Below, in pieces: positions 29,149 through 37,541 of a DNA stretch of 64,000 nucleotides. The DNA comes from Hydrogenophaga crocea. Its GTDB lineage: Bacteria; Pseudomonadota; Gammaproteobacteria; Burkholderiales; Burkholderiaceae_C. The notes beneath the pieces were generated by a model. The model ran no database searches, was not told the DNA's origin, and worked only from the letters and a program-made list of their open reading frames with translations. Numbering within the stretch: position 1 is the stretch's first letter; each line of letters begins with the position of its first letter. A program made the position numbers and the translations under genes. Where the stretch lies: contig NZ_CP049989.1 in assembly GCF_011388215.1 (NCBI RefSeq), positions 3,038,001 to 3,102,000 of the forward strand, read 5' to 3'.

Positions 29149-29163
29149 TTCCGATCAGCGGAA
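29149..29163. promoter_or_regulatory. IclR-type operator, copy 3 (acyl-CoA synthetase side)
   Basis: TTCCGATCAGCGGAA has both arms perfect. It lies 12 bp before the acyl-CoA synthetase start codon and 114 bp from copy 2, so it is placed to block that gene. Confidence 0.55.
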
Positions 29164-29175
29164 TAACCGCACCCC

Positions 29176-30861
29176 ATGACGCCCGCCGCCGCCCCGCACT
29201 GGCCCCCCGAGCTGCCGCACCACCTGGCGCTGCCGCCCACGCACGTCTTTCACAACCTCGAGGCCTCGGCCGCGCGGCACCCGGACAAGCCCTTCATCGT
29301 TTTCTACGGCTCGGTGCTCACCTACGGCCAGGCGCTGCGCGAGGCCGAGCGCCTGGCCGGCCACCTGCAGCAGCGCTGCGGCGTGCGCGCCGGCGACCGC
29401 GTGCTGCTGTGCCTGCAGAACAGCCCGCAGTGGGCGCTGGCCTTCTACGCCATCCTGCGCGCCAACGCGGTGGTGGTGCCGGTGAACCCCATGAACCGCG
29501 TCGAAGAGCTGCGCCACTGCATCGCCGACAGCGGCGCGCGCGTGGCCTTCGTGGCGCAAGACCTGCTGCCCCAGCTGCAGCCGCTGCTCGCGCCCGCGGG
29601 CGAGGCCGGCCTGCAGCGCGCCCTCGTCGCCACCTACAGCGACCACCTGCACACGCCCACCGACCTGCGCGTGCCCGACTTCGTGCTGGCGCCGCGCGCG
29701 CCGCTCGACGACCCGCGCTGCACCGCCTGGGCCGACGCGCTCGCCGACGCGCCCGCGCCCGGCCCCGTCACCACCGGCCCCGACGACCTCTGCGCCCTGC
29801 CCTACACCTCGGGCACCACCGGCCTGCCCAAGGGCTGCATGCACACGCACCGCAGCGTGATGGCCACGCTGGTGGGCGGCGTGCGCTGGTTCGGCACCAC
29901 GGCCGACGCGGTCTGCCTCTCGGTGCTGCCCTTCTTCCACGTCACCGGCCTGGCGGGCAGCCTCAATGGGCCGCTGTACGCGGGCGCCACGCTGGTGGTG
30001 CTTGCACGCTGGGACCGCGAGGTGGCTGCGCTGTGCATGCAGCGCCACCGCGTCACCATGTGGCAGGCCATCTCCACCATGGTGATCGACTTCCTGGCCC
30101 AGCCCGGCCTCGACCGCTTCGACCTCTCGAGCCTGACCTGCGTGCGCGGTGGCGGCGCAGCCATGCCCGAGGCGCTGGCTGCGCGGCTCAAGGCCCTCAC
30201 GGGCCGCGATTACATCGAGGGCTACGGCATGACCGAGACCATGGCCGCGACCCACATCAACCCGCTGCACCGGCCCAAGCGCCAGTGCCTGGGCCTGCCG
30301 GTGTTCGACGTGGACGCGCGCGTGATCGACCCCGAGACCCTGGCCGAGCGGCCCACGGGCGAAACCGGCGAGATCGTGGTGCACGGCCCGCAACTCATGC
30401 AGGGCTACTGGAACCACCCGCAGGCCACGCGGGAGGCCTTCATCGACATCGGCGGCAAGCGCTTCCTGCGCACCGGCGACCTCGGCCACGTCGACGCCGA
30501 GGGCTACTTCTTCATGACCGACCGGCTCAAGCGCATGATCAACGCGAGCGGCTACAAGGTCTGGCCCGCCGAGGTGGAGGCCCTGCTCTATCACCACCCC
30601 GCGATCCAGGAGGCCTGCGTGATCGGCGCGCGCGACGCGCGCCGCGGCGAGACCGTGAAAGCGCTGGTGGTGCTGCGGCCCGAGCACCGCGGCCGGCTCG
30701 CCGAGAAGGACCTGATCGACTGGGCGCACGGCCACATGGCGGCCTACAAGAGCCCGCGCATCGTCGAATTCGTGGACGCGCTGCCCCGCTCGGGCAGCGG
30801 CAAGGTGATGTGGCGCGAACTGCAGGCGCAGCAGGCCGCGCGCGATGCCACCGCCCCCTGA
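29176..30861 (+). CDS. AMP-forming acyl-CoA synthetase (long-chain/aromatic type)
   Basis: The 561-residue protein belongs to the adenylate-forming ANL superfamily, which activates a carboxylic acid with ATP and transfers it to CoA. Core motifs are present: P-loop YTSGTTGLPKG at 210-220, YGMTETMAATH (A5), RTGDLGHVDAEGYFFMTDR (A7/A8) and the C-terminal catalytic lysine in PRSGSGKVMWREL (A10). Substrate cannot be read from the sequence; control by an IclR regulator and linkage to a Bug-type solute receptor suggest an imported organic acid. Confidence 0.88.
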   Translation: MTPAAAPHWPPELPHHLALPPTHVFHNLEASAARHPDKPFIVFYGSVLTYGQALREAERLAGHLQQRCGVRAGDRVLLCLQNSPQWALAFYAILRANAVVVPVNPMNRVEELRHCIADSGARVAFVAQDLLPQLQPLLAPAGEAGLQRALVATYSDHLHTPTDLRVPDFVLAPRAPLDDPRCTAWADALADAPAPGPVTTGPDDLCALPYTSGTTGLPKGCMHTHRSVMATLVGGVRWFGTTADAVCLSVLPFFHVTGLAGSLNGPLYAGATLVVLARWDREVAALCMQRHRVTMWQAISTMVIDFLAQPGLDRFDLSSLTCVRGGGAAMPEALAARLKALTGRDYIEGYGMTETMAATHINPLHRPKRQCLGLPVFDVDARVIDPETLAERPTGETGEIVVHGPQLMQGYWNHPQATREAFIDIGGKRFLRTGDLGHVDAEGYFFMTDRLKRMINASGYKVWPAEVEALLYHHPAIQEACVIGARDARRGETVKALVVLRPEHRGRLAEKDLIDWAHGHMAAYKSPRIVEFVDALPRSGSGKVMWRELQAQQAARDATAP

Positions 30862-30907
30862 TTTCCCGCCCCGCCACCCGGCAGAACAACCGCAAGGAGA
30901 CACCGCG

Positions 30908-31906
30908 ATGACCCCCACCGACCCGTCCACCGCCCCCACCATCGGCCGCCGGCGCCTGCTGCTCGCCGGCCTCGCGGCCGGCACCGCCGCGCCCTGGATC
31001 GGCGCGCAGGCCCAGAGCTACCCGAGCCGGCCCATCACGCTCATCGTGCCCTGGCCCGCGGGCGGGTCCACCGACCGCCACCTGCGCACGCTGGCCGAGA
31101 TCGCGAGCAAGCACCTGGGCCAGTCCATCGTGATCGAGAACCGCCCCGGCGCGGGCGGCACGCTGGGCCCGGCCACCATGGCGCAGACCGCCAGGCCCGA
31201 CGGCTACACCATCGCCCAGTTCCCGCTCGGGCTGCTGCGCATGCCGCACATGCAGAAGACCGCCTGGGACCCGCTCAACGACTTCACCTACATCATCGGT
31301 GTCTCGGGCTACACCTTCGGCCTCACGGTGAAGGCCGACTCGCCCTACAAGACCTTCAAGGACTACATCGAGGCCGCGCGCAAGCAGCCGGGCCAGATCA
31401 ACTACGGCTCGACCGGCACCGGCAGCAGCCCGCACCTGCTGATGGAAGAACTGGCCGGCAACGCCAAGGTGCAGCTCACGCACATCCCGTTCAAGGGCAA
31501 CGCCGACCTGCAGGCCGCGCTGCTGGGCGGGCACATCATGGCCCAGAGCGACGCCAGCGGCTGGGACAAATACGTCGATGGCGGTCAGATGCGCCTGCTC
31601 GTGACCTTCGGCGAGCAGCGCACCCAGCGCTGGCCCGAGGTGCCCACGGCGCAGGAGCTCGGCTACGGCGTGGTGTCCACCTCGCCCTACGGCCTGGCCG
31701 GCCCCAAGGGCATGGACCCGGCCGTGGTGAAGACCCTGCACGACGCCTTCAAGAAGGCCATGGACGACCCCAAGCACATGGAGGTGCTGGGCCAGCTCAA
31801 CCAGGCCGTGTGGTACCGCAACGGCGAGGACTACCGCAAGTGGGCCGGCGAAACCTTCGCCAAGGACAAGGCCCTGATCGAGCGGCTGGGGCTGGCGGCC
31901 AAGTGA
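30908..31906 (+). CDS. Bug/TctC-family periplasmic solute-binding protein
   Basis: The 332-residue protein has a twin-arginine-like export signal (GRRRLLLAGLAAGTAAPWIG, mature start after AQA) and the TctC fold with YPSRPITLIVPWPAGGSTD, ENRPGAGGTLGPATMAQ and INYGSTGTGSSPHLLMEELA. Such receptors bind carboxylates and are greatly expanded in Burkholderiales, often without cognate TctAB membrane proteins, as here. An AAGGAG site precedes the ATG. It is 46 nt behind the acyl-CoA synthetase and is probably in its operon, supplying the acid that the synthetase activates. Confidence 0.9.
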   Translation: MTPTDPSTAPTIGRRRLLLAGLAAGTAAPWIGAQAQSYPSRPITLIVPWPAGGSTDRHLRTLAEIASKHLGQSIVIENRPGAGGTLGPATMAQTARPDGYTIAQFPLGLLRMPHMQKTAWDPLNDFTYIIGVSGYTFGLTVKADSPYKTFKDYIEAARKQPGQINYGSTGTGSSPHLLMEELAGNAKVQLTHIPFKGNADLQAALLGGHIMAQSDASGWDKYVDGGQMRLLVTFGEQRTQRWPEVPTAQELGYGVVSTSPYGLAGPKGMDPAVVKTLHDAFKKAMDDPKHMEVLGQLNQAVWYRNGEDYRKWAGETFAKDKALIERLGLAAK

Positions 31907-31928
31907 GCGCCGGGCCGCGGACCGGGCT

Positions 31929-31959
31929 TTGACCGGGCGCCGCGGCAACTTGCGATAAT
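31929..31959 (+). promoter_or_regulatory. Putative purC promoter
   Basis: TTGACC (31929-31934) and GATAAT (31954-31959) are separated by 19 nt, slightly long for sigma-70. The expected transcription start is near 31966, immediately before an intrinsic terminator-like hairpin. Confidence 0.45.
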
Positions 31960-31974
31960 CCCGCCGAACTGCGC

Positions 31975-32006
31975 AAGGCCCGTTGAGCGTTCAACGGGCC
32001 TTTTTC
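31975..32006 (+). terminator. Intrinsic terminator between the Bug-protein gene and purC
   Basis: A 10-bp stem (GGCCCGTTGA at 31977-31986 with TCAACGGGCC at 31991-32000, 4-nt loop) is followed by TTTTTCTT. It probably ends the acyl-CoA synthetase operon; because a promoter-like sequence lies just upstream it could also act as an attenuator in the purC leader. Confidence 0.8.
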
Positions 32007-32033
32007 TTGCCCTTCGATCACCCCTGCCGTGCC

Positions 32034-32942
32034 ATGACCTCTGCCCTGCACACGTCCAATCTCACGTCGCTGCCGCTGCTCGCGCGCGGCAAGGTGCGCG
32101 ACAACTACGCCGTGGGCGACGACCGCATCCTCATGGTGGCCAGCGACCGCATCAGCGCCTTCGACGTGATCATGGGCGAGCCCATCCCGGGCAAGGGCGA
32201 GTTGCTCACGCGGCTGTCGCTGTACTGGTTCGACCGCCTGGGCCCCAAGGGCCTGGGCATCTGCCCCATCCACCTCACGGGCGAAGACCCCGAGAGCGTG
32301 GTCACGCCCGAGGAGCGCGCGCAGGTGCGCGGCCGCTCCATGCTCGTGCAGCGGCTCAAGCCGATTCCGGTCGAGGCCGTGGTGCGCGGCTACCTCGCGG
32401 GCAGCGGCTGGAAGGAATACCAGGAGAGCCGTTCGGTGTGCGGCGTGAAGCTGCCCGAGGGGCTGCAGAACGCCTCCAAGCTGCCCGAGCCCATCTACAC
32501 GCCGGCCGCCAAGGCCGCGGTGGGCGAGCACGACGAGAACATCACCTACGAGCGCACCGTGGAAATGGTGGGCGCCGACATCGCGGCCCAGGTGCGCGAC
32601 ACCGCGATCGCGCTCTACAAGGCCGCGGCCGCGATCGCGCTCGAGAAGGGCATCATCATCGCCGACACCAAGTTCGAGTTCGGCCTCGATGCCGCGGGCC
32701 GCGTGGTGCTGATGGACGAGGTGCTCACGCCCGACAGTTCGCGCTACTGGCCCGCCGAGCAGTACTTGGTGGGCAGCAACCCGCCGAGCTACGACAAGCA
32801 GTTCCTGCGCGACTGGCTCGAACAGGCCAAGGTGAGCGGCAAGCCCTGGGACAAGACCCCGCCCGCGCCGCGACTGCCGCGCGAGGTGATCGAGAAGACC
32901 GCCGAGAAGTACCGCGAGGCGCTCACGCGCCTCTTGGGGTGA
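32034..32942 (+). CDS. purC: Phosphoribosylaminoimidazole-succinocarboxamide synthase
   Basis: PurC ligates aspartate to CAIR to make SAICAR in purine synthesis. The 302-residue protein is of the longer SAICAR-synthase form, with [56 protein letters not shown] and [13 protein letters not shown]. The related purE and purK lie about 1.1 kb downstream, separated by a minus-strand thioredoxin-like gene. Confidence 0.97.
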   Translation: MTSALHTSNLTSLPLLARGKVRDNYAVGDDRILMVASDRISAFDVIMGEPIPGKGELLTRLSLYWFDRLGPKGLGICPIHLTGEDPESVVTPEERAQVRGRSMLVQRLKPIPVEAVVRGYLAGSGWKEYQESRSVCGVKLPEGLQNASKLPEPIYTPAAKAAVGEHDENITYERTVEMVGADIAAQVRDTAIALYKAAAAIALEKGIIIADTKFEFGLDAAGRVVLMDEVLTPDSSRYWPAEQYLVGSNPPSYDKQFLRDWLEQAKVSGKPWDKTPPAPRLPREVIEKTAEKYREALTRLLG

Positions 32943-32943
32943 T

Positions 32944-33027
32944 GGAGCCCCCACGCTCCGCCGCTGCGCGGGTCGCTGCCCCCCGGGGGGGCTGATCCGG
33001 CTTGGGGCGGCCCGGCGCCGGATCCCG
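32944..33027. repeat. GC-rich Comamonadaceae-type intergenic repeat
   Basis: This stretch between convergent purC and the thioredoxin-like gene (core CGCTGCCCCCCGGGGGGGC, then CTTGGGGCGGCCCGGCG) resembles a short repeat that I recall between genes in Comamonadaceae genomes. Only one copy lies in this window, so repetition could not be confirmed here. Confidence 0.45.
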
Positions 33028-33033
33028 CCTCGC

Positions 33034-33942
33034 TCAGCTGAGCACCACCGACGAGAGCCGGCGGCGGTAGGTCGCCACCACCGGGTCTTCGGGCGGCACC
33101 TGGCCTTCGGCCACCTTGGGCTTGGGCGGCTCGATCACGTCGAGGATCGCGATGTAGGTCTTGCGCGCGAGGTCCTCGCTCCAGGCCTTGTCGCGCATCA
33201 GGATCTCCAGCAGCTCGTCCATCGCGGCCGTCCACTGGTTGTAGGCCATGAGCAGCTGCGCGCGCGCGAAGCGCGCGTCGAAGTTGCGCTTGTTGGCCGC
33301 GATCGCGGCGTCGAGCTCGGCCATGCGCGCCTCGGGATCGGCCACGTTCGCCTGGGCGTCGCGCGCGTCCATCCAGCGCTTGAGCGAGTCGAGCCGGCGC
33401 ACCGCGCCGGCCTTGGCGATCACGGGCGCAAAAGCCACCTTGGCCTCGTCGTCCTCGCCGAGTTCGAGCAGCAGCTTCACGAGGTCGAAGCGCGCGTCGT
33501 CGTTATCGGGCGCGGCCTGCACCGCCTGGCGCAGCCGCTCGATCGCGCCTTCCATGTCGCCATCGGCCAGGGCCTCGTGCGCGGCCGCTTCGTCGGCCTC
33601 GGCCTCGACCTCGCCCGCGCTGGGCACGTGCTTGTCGAGGAAGGCCTTGATCTGGCCCTCGGGCAGCGCGCCCATGAAGCCGTCGACCGGCTGGCCGTTC
33701 TTGAGCAGCACGCAGGTGGGGATGCTGCGGATGCCGAAGGCCTGGGCCAGCTGCTGCTCCTGGTCGGAGTCGATCTTGACCAGCTTGAAGCGGCCCGCGT
33801 ACTCGGTCTCGAGCTTCTCGAGGATGGGGCCGATGACCTTGCAGGGCCCGCACCAGGGGGCCCAGAAATCCACCAGCACAGGGGTCTGCATGGAGGCTTC
33901 GATGACCTCGGCTTCGAAGTTGGCGATGGTGACGTCGATCAT
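33034..33942 (-). CDS. Thioredoxin-domain co-chaperone with TPR tail (CnoX/YbbN-like)
   Basis: The 302-residue protein has an N-terminal thioredoxin fold with an intact redox site WCGPC in VLVDFWAPWCGPCKVI (residues about 22-37), cis-proline region IRSIPTCVLLKNG, and a C-terminal tetratricopeptide-like region (AAHEALADGDMEGAIERLRQ onward, residues about 120-280). This is the YbbN/CnoX architecture, which in other bacteria protects proteins from oxidation and hands them to GroEL. Unlike Escherichia coli YbbN, whose site is SxxC, both cysteines are kept here, so it may also be an active oxidoreductase. Confidence 0.88.
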   Translation of the reverse strand: MIDVTIANFEAEVIEASMQTPVLVDFWAPWCGPCKVIGPILEKLETEYAGRFKLVKIDSDQEQQLAQAFGIRSIPTCVLLKNGQPVDGFMGALPEGQIKAFLDKHVPSAGEVEAEADEAAAHEALADGDMEGAIERLRQAVQAAPDNDDARFDLVKLLLELGEDDEAKVAFAPVIAKAGAVRRLDSLKRWMDARDAQANVADPEARMAELDAAIAANKRNFDARFARAQLLMAYNQWTAAMDELLEILMRDKAWSEDLARKTYIAILDVIEPPKPKVAEGQVPPEDPVVATYRRRLSSVVLS

Positions 33943-34029
33943 GGCGGGCGCGCGCGGGCCGGGGGCCGCGGGGGTGAAACGTAAAATCGCGACTTTACCG
34001 GAGGCCCCGCGGGCCGAAAGCCGAATGCC

Positions 34030-34527
34030 ATGAACCCCATCCCCGTGGGCGTGGTCATGGGTTCCAGCAGCGACTGGGACACCATGCAGCACGCCGTGCA
34101 GATCCTTTCCCAGTTCGGCGTGGCGCACGAAGCGCGCGTGGTCTCGGCACACCGCATGCCCGACGACATGTTCGCCTACGCCGAAGCGGCTGCAGGCCGC
34201 GGCCTGCAGGCCATCATCGCGGGCGCGGGCGGCGCCGCCCACCTGCCGGGCATGCTGGCCGCCAAGACCGTGGTGCCCGTGCTCGGCGTGCCCGTGGCCA
34301 GCCGGCACCTGCAGGGCGTGGATTCGCTGCACAGCATCGTGCAGATGCCCAAGGGCGTGCCCGTGGCCACCTTCGCCATCGGCCCCGCGGGCGCGGCCAA
34401 CGCCGCGCTGTTCGCGGTGGCCCTGCTCGCCAACCACGACCCGGCGCTGCGCGCGAAGCTCGAGGCCTTCCGCGCCGAGCAGACCGAAGTGGCGCGCGCC
34501 ATGGTCGTCCCGCCGCCGGCGTCATGA
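34030..34527 (+). CDS. purE: N5-carboxyaminoimidazole ribonucleotide mutase
   Basis: PurE (class I) converts N5-CAIR to CAIR. The 165-residue protein has the family signature [12 protein letters not shown] (residues 8-19), [16 protein letters not shown] and [17 protein letters not shown]. It overlaps purK by ATGA, and PurK makes its substrate. A TAAAAT -10-like box is at 33982-33987. Confidence 0.97.
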   Translation: MNPIPVGVVMGSSSDWDTMQHAVQILSQFGVAHEARVVSAHRMPDDMFAYAEAAAGRGLQAIIAGAGGAAHLPGMLAAKTVVPVLGVPVASRHLQGVDSLHSIVQMPKGVPVATFAIGPAGAANAALFAVALLANHDPALRAKLEAFRAEQTEVARAMVVPPPAS

Positions 34528-35765
34528 GCGCTCCCGCCCCCCTGCTCCCGGGCGCGCTCGGCGCCGACGGCCGCCCCATCACGCTGGGCGTCATGGGCGG
34601 CGGCCAGCTCGGCCGCATGTTCGTTCAGGCCGCGCAGGCCATGGGCTACTTCACCGCCGTGCTCGACCCCGATGCCGACAGCCCCGCGGGCCTGGTGAGC
34701 CACCACCACGTGCGGGCCGCGTACGACGACCCGGCCGGCCTGGCCGAGCTCGCGCGCCTGAGCCACGCCATCACAACGGAATTCGAGAACGTGCCCGCGC
34801 CCGCGCTGGCCACGCTCGCGCAGCAGCGTCCGGTGGCGCCGGCCGCGGCCTGCGTGGCCATCGCGCAGGACCGACTGCAGGAGAAGACCCACTTCGAGCG
34901 CAGCGCCGCCCACAGCGGGGTGCGCCCCGCGCCGCACGCCGCCATCGAAACGCCCGAACAGCTCGCGGCCGTGCCGGCCGCGCTGCTGCCCGGCGTGCTC
35001 AAGACCGCGCGCATGGGCTACGACGGCAAAGGCCAGGTGCGCGTGAAAGACCGCGCCGAACTCGCCGCCGCCTGGGACCGCCTGGGCCGCGTGGCCTGCG
35101 TGCTCGAACGGCTCATGCCGCTGCGCGCCGAGTGCTCGGTGATCGTGGCGCGCGGCGCCGACGGCCAGTGCGTGGTCTTCCCGGTGCAGAAGAACACGCA
35201 CCGCGACGGCATCCTCGCCATCACCGAGGTGCACGAAGGCGCGATCGACCCGGCCCTTGCGCAACGCGCGCAAGCCGCCACGCAGGCCATCGCGCAGCAG
35301 ATCGGCTACGTGGGCGTGCTCTGTGTCGAGTACTTCATCGTCGACGACGGCCGGGGCGGCCTCGACCTCGTGGTCAACGAGATGGCGCCGCGCCCGCACA
35401 ACAGCGGCCACTACACGCAGAACGCCTGCGACGTGTCGCAGTTCGAGGCCCAGGTGCGCGCGCTCGCGGGCCTGCCGCTGCGCACACCGGTGCAGCACAG
35501 CCCCGCGATCATGGTGAACCTGCTCGGCGACCTGTGGTTCGCACCGAACGGCGTGCGCGCCCAGGCCAGTACCGAGGCGGTGAGCCCGCCGTGGGACGAG
35601 CTGCTGGCCTTGCCGGGGACCCACCTGCACCTGTACGGCAAGCGCAGCGCGCGCGTGGGCCGCAAGATGGGGCACCTGAACATCACGGGCCCGAGCGTGG
35701 CCGCCGTGCGCGACACGGCGGCGCGCGCGCTCGCGCTGCTGGGCCTGCCTGCCCTGGACGCCTGA
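34524..35765 (+). CDS. purK: N5-carboxyaminoimidazole ribonucleotide synthase
   Basis: PurK uses ATP and bicarbonate to carboxylate aminoimidazole ribonucleotide. The 413-residue ATP-grasp protein has the N-terminal [23 protein letters not shown]-binding region [36 protein letters not shown] and [20 protein letters not shown]. Coupled to purE by a 4-nt overlap and followed by a tsaC-like gene after 10 nt. Confidence 0.97.
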   Translation: MSAPAPLLPGALGADGRPITLGVMGGGQLGRMFVQAAQAMGYFTAVLDPDADSPAGLVSHHHVRAAYDDPAGLAELARLSHAITTEFENVPAPALATLAQQRPVAPAAACVAIAQDRLQEKTHFERSAAHSGVRPAPHAAIETPEQLAAVPAALLPGVLKTARMGYDGKGQVRVKDRAELAAAWDRLGRVACVLERLMPLRAECSVIVARGADGQCVVFPVQKNTHRDGILAITEVHEGAIDPALAQRAQAATQAIAQQIGYVGVLCVEYFIVDDGRGGLDLVVNEMAPRPHNSGHYTQNACDVSQFEAQVRALAGLPLRTPVQHSPAIMVNLLGDLWFAPNGVRAQASTEAVSPPWDELLALPGTHLHLYGKRSARVGRKMGHLNITGPSVAAVRDTAARALALLGLPALDA

Positions 35766-35775
35766 GGTCCGCGCC

Positions 35776-36774
35776 ATGCCCCTGTTGCTTGGCCAGGACC
35801 CGGCCGCCATCGAGCAGGCGGCGCAGCGGCTGGCGCACGGCGGGCTGGTGGGCCTGCCCACCGAAACCGTCTACGGCCTCGCGGCCGACGCCGAGAACGC
35901 CAGCGCGGTGCGCGGCATCTTCGCGGCCAAGGGCCGGCCGGCCGATCACCCGCTGATCGTGCACGTGGGCCCCGACGCCCCGCGCACCGCGATCGACGCC
36001 TTCGCGCGCGAGGTGCCGGCCTTCGCCGAGCGCCTGATCGCGGCTTTCTGGCCCGGCCCGCTCACGCTGATCCTGCCGCGCCGCGCCGATGTGGCCGCCG
36101 TGGCCGCGGGCGGCCAGGATTCGGTGGGCCTGCGCTGCCCTGCGCACCCGGTGGCGCAGGCCGTGCTGAGCGCCGCGGCGGCCCACGGCGTGCGCGGCCT
36201 GGCCGCGCCCAGCGCCAACCGCTTCGGCCGTGTGAGCCCCACCACGGCCGCGCACGTGGCCGAGGAATTCGCCGACCTCGGCGAAAGCGAGCTGCTGATC
36301 CTCGACGGCGGCGCCTGCCCCGTGGGCATCGAATCGACCATCATCGACTGCACGCGCGGCCACCCGGTGCTGCTGCGCCCCGGCGTGCTCACGGCGGCGC
36401 AACTCGAAGCCGCCGCCGGCGAGCCCCTGCGCGCGCGCGACGGCGCCGCGCCGCGCGCCTCGGGCACGCTGGAATCGCACTACGCGCCGCGCGCCAAGGT
36501 GCGCCTGATGGACGCCAGGCAACTGCGCGCGGCCTTCGAGGTGCTGGGCCAGGACACGAAGCACATCGCGCTCTACACCCGCAGCGCGATCGACGCCGCC
36601 CGCGGCACGCCCCACCGCCGCATGCCCGACAACGCGGTGGCCGCGGCGCAAGAGCTGTTCGCGGTGCTGCGCGAACTCGACGCCACGGGCGTGCGCCTGA
36701 TCTGGGTGGAAACGCCGCCGGATGGGCCGGAGTGGGACGGGGTGCGGGACCGGTTGGGGCGGGCGGCGGCTTGA
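35776..36774 (+). CDS. tsaC: Threonylcarbamoyl-AMP synthase (Sua5 type)
   Basis: This enzyme makes threonylcarbamoyl-AMP from threonine, bicarbonate and ATP for t6A37 modification of ANN-decoding tRNAs. The 332-residue length shows the Sua5 two-domain form: YrdC domain (GLVGLPTETVYGLAADAENA, KGRPADHPLIVH, PSANRFGRVSPTTAAHVAEE) plus the C-terminal Sua5 domain after the SHYAPRAKVRL linker. The partner tsaB lies about 10 kb away in the same window. Confidence 0.94.
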   Translation: MPLLLGQDPAAIEQAAQRLAHGGLVGLPTETVYGLAADAENASAVRGIFAAKGRPADHPLIVHVGPDAPRTAIDAFAREVPAFAERLIAAFWPGPLTLILPRRADVAAVAAGGQDSVGLRCPAHPVAQAVLSAAAAHGVRGLAAPSANRFGRVSPTTAAHVAEEFADLGESELLILDGGACPVGIESTIIDCTRGHPVLLRPGVLTAAQLEAAAGEPLRARDGAAPRASGTLESHYAPRAKVRLMDARQLRAAFEVLGQDTKHIALYTRSAIDAARGTPHRRMPDNAVAAAQELFAVLRELDATGVRLIWVETPPDGPEWDGVRDRLGRAAA

Positions 36775-36787
36775 GCGGCCAGGCTGT

Positions 36788-37528
36788 TCAGTTCAGGTAG
36801 GGAAACGCTTCATCAACACCGGCGCGCTCGGCCTCTTCATTCCAGATGCGCTTGGCCACTTCATGCGGCATCTGGTGGGTGTAGAAGAACGGGTCCACCT
36901 CGGTGAAGTAGTCGAACGCCTCTCGTTCCCTGTTCGCTTTCTGCGCCGCGAACATGGCGCGCAGCATGTGACGCACATGGAATTCGTCGCCCCCGTCGCC
37001 GCCGCCACCACCGACCAGGTTGCCTTGCCAGATGCGCTTGTAGATCACGGCGCTCTTTGACACGTCGTCCCAGTAGATCGTGAAGGAACTCCCGTCGTAT
37101 TCACTGGTATCCATACCAACTTTAAATGGCTCAAAACCATGTTCAGTCCTGAGGTAGATGCCACGTGGAAACTTGAGCAAGACAGGCATGCGATGGGGAT
37201 TTTTGAACATCTCCTTGTGAGCCGACGTGATGACATCGCACCATCCGTCGCCATCGATATCGACCCATGTCACATCCACCGCATCGTCCTTTCGCCACTG
37301 TGCGGTCAGTCTTGTGATTGTCGATTCTGTATCTCCCTTTTGTCTTAGCCGATTCCAAGGCGAGAAGGTTTGCCACCCGAGCATGTCTCGCTTGCACGCC
37401 GGCATGTCGATCGTCCAATCCACCGAAGGAGTGGATGGACTGCTGACAGATTCACTGGATGCCTTGGCTGCATAACCGCCGAATGCTGCCAATGCGCATA
37501 CGAAAGCCAACGCCTGCGTTCGCCTCAT
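36788..37528 (-). CDS. Exported immunity-like protein, paralogue 2
   Basis: The 246-residue product begins with a Sec signal (MRRTQALAFVCALAAFGGYA) and is an evident paralogue, well over half identical by eye, of the product at 39239-39979. Shared features include CKRDM, FSPWNRLR, a calcium-loop-like VDIDGDGWCD, SEYDGSSF, GDEFHVR and EEAERAGV. No family name is recognised. Each paralogue directly follows an RHS C-terminal module, so I infer a periplasmic immunity protein for the displaced toxin at 37542-39092. An AAGGAG site precedes the ATG. Base composition is lower in GC than its neighbours. Confidence 0.7.
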   Translation of the reverse strand: MRRTQALAFVCALAAFGGYAAKASSESVSSPSTPSVDWTIDMPACKRDMLGWQTFSPWNRLRQKGDTESTITRLTAQWRKDDAVDVTWVDIDGDGWCDVITSAHKEMFKNPHRMPVLLKFPRGIYLRTEHGFEPFKVGMDTSEYDGSSFTIYWDDVSKSAVIYKRIWQGNLVGGGGGDGGDEFHVRHMLRAMFAAQKANREREAFDYFTEVDPFFYTHQMPHEVAKRIWNEEAERAGVDEAFPYLN

Positions 37529-37541
37529 TTCCACTCTCCTT

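Noticed and set aside
32944..33027. Small open frames in the GC-rich repeat
   Set aside because: They have no ribosome-binding site or conserved content; the sequence resembles a non-coding intergenic repeat.
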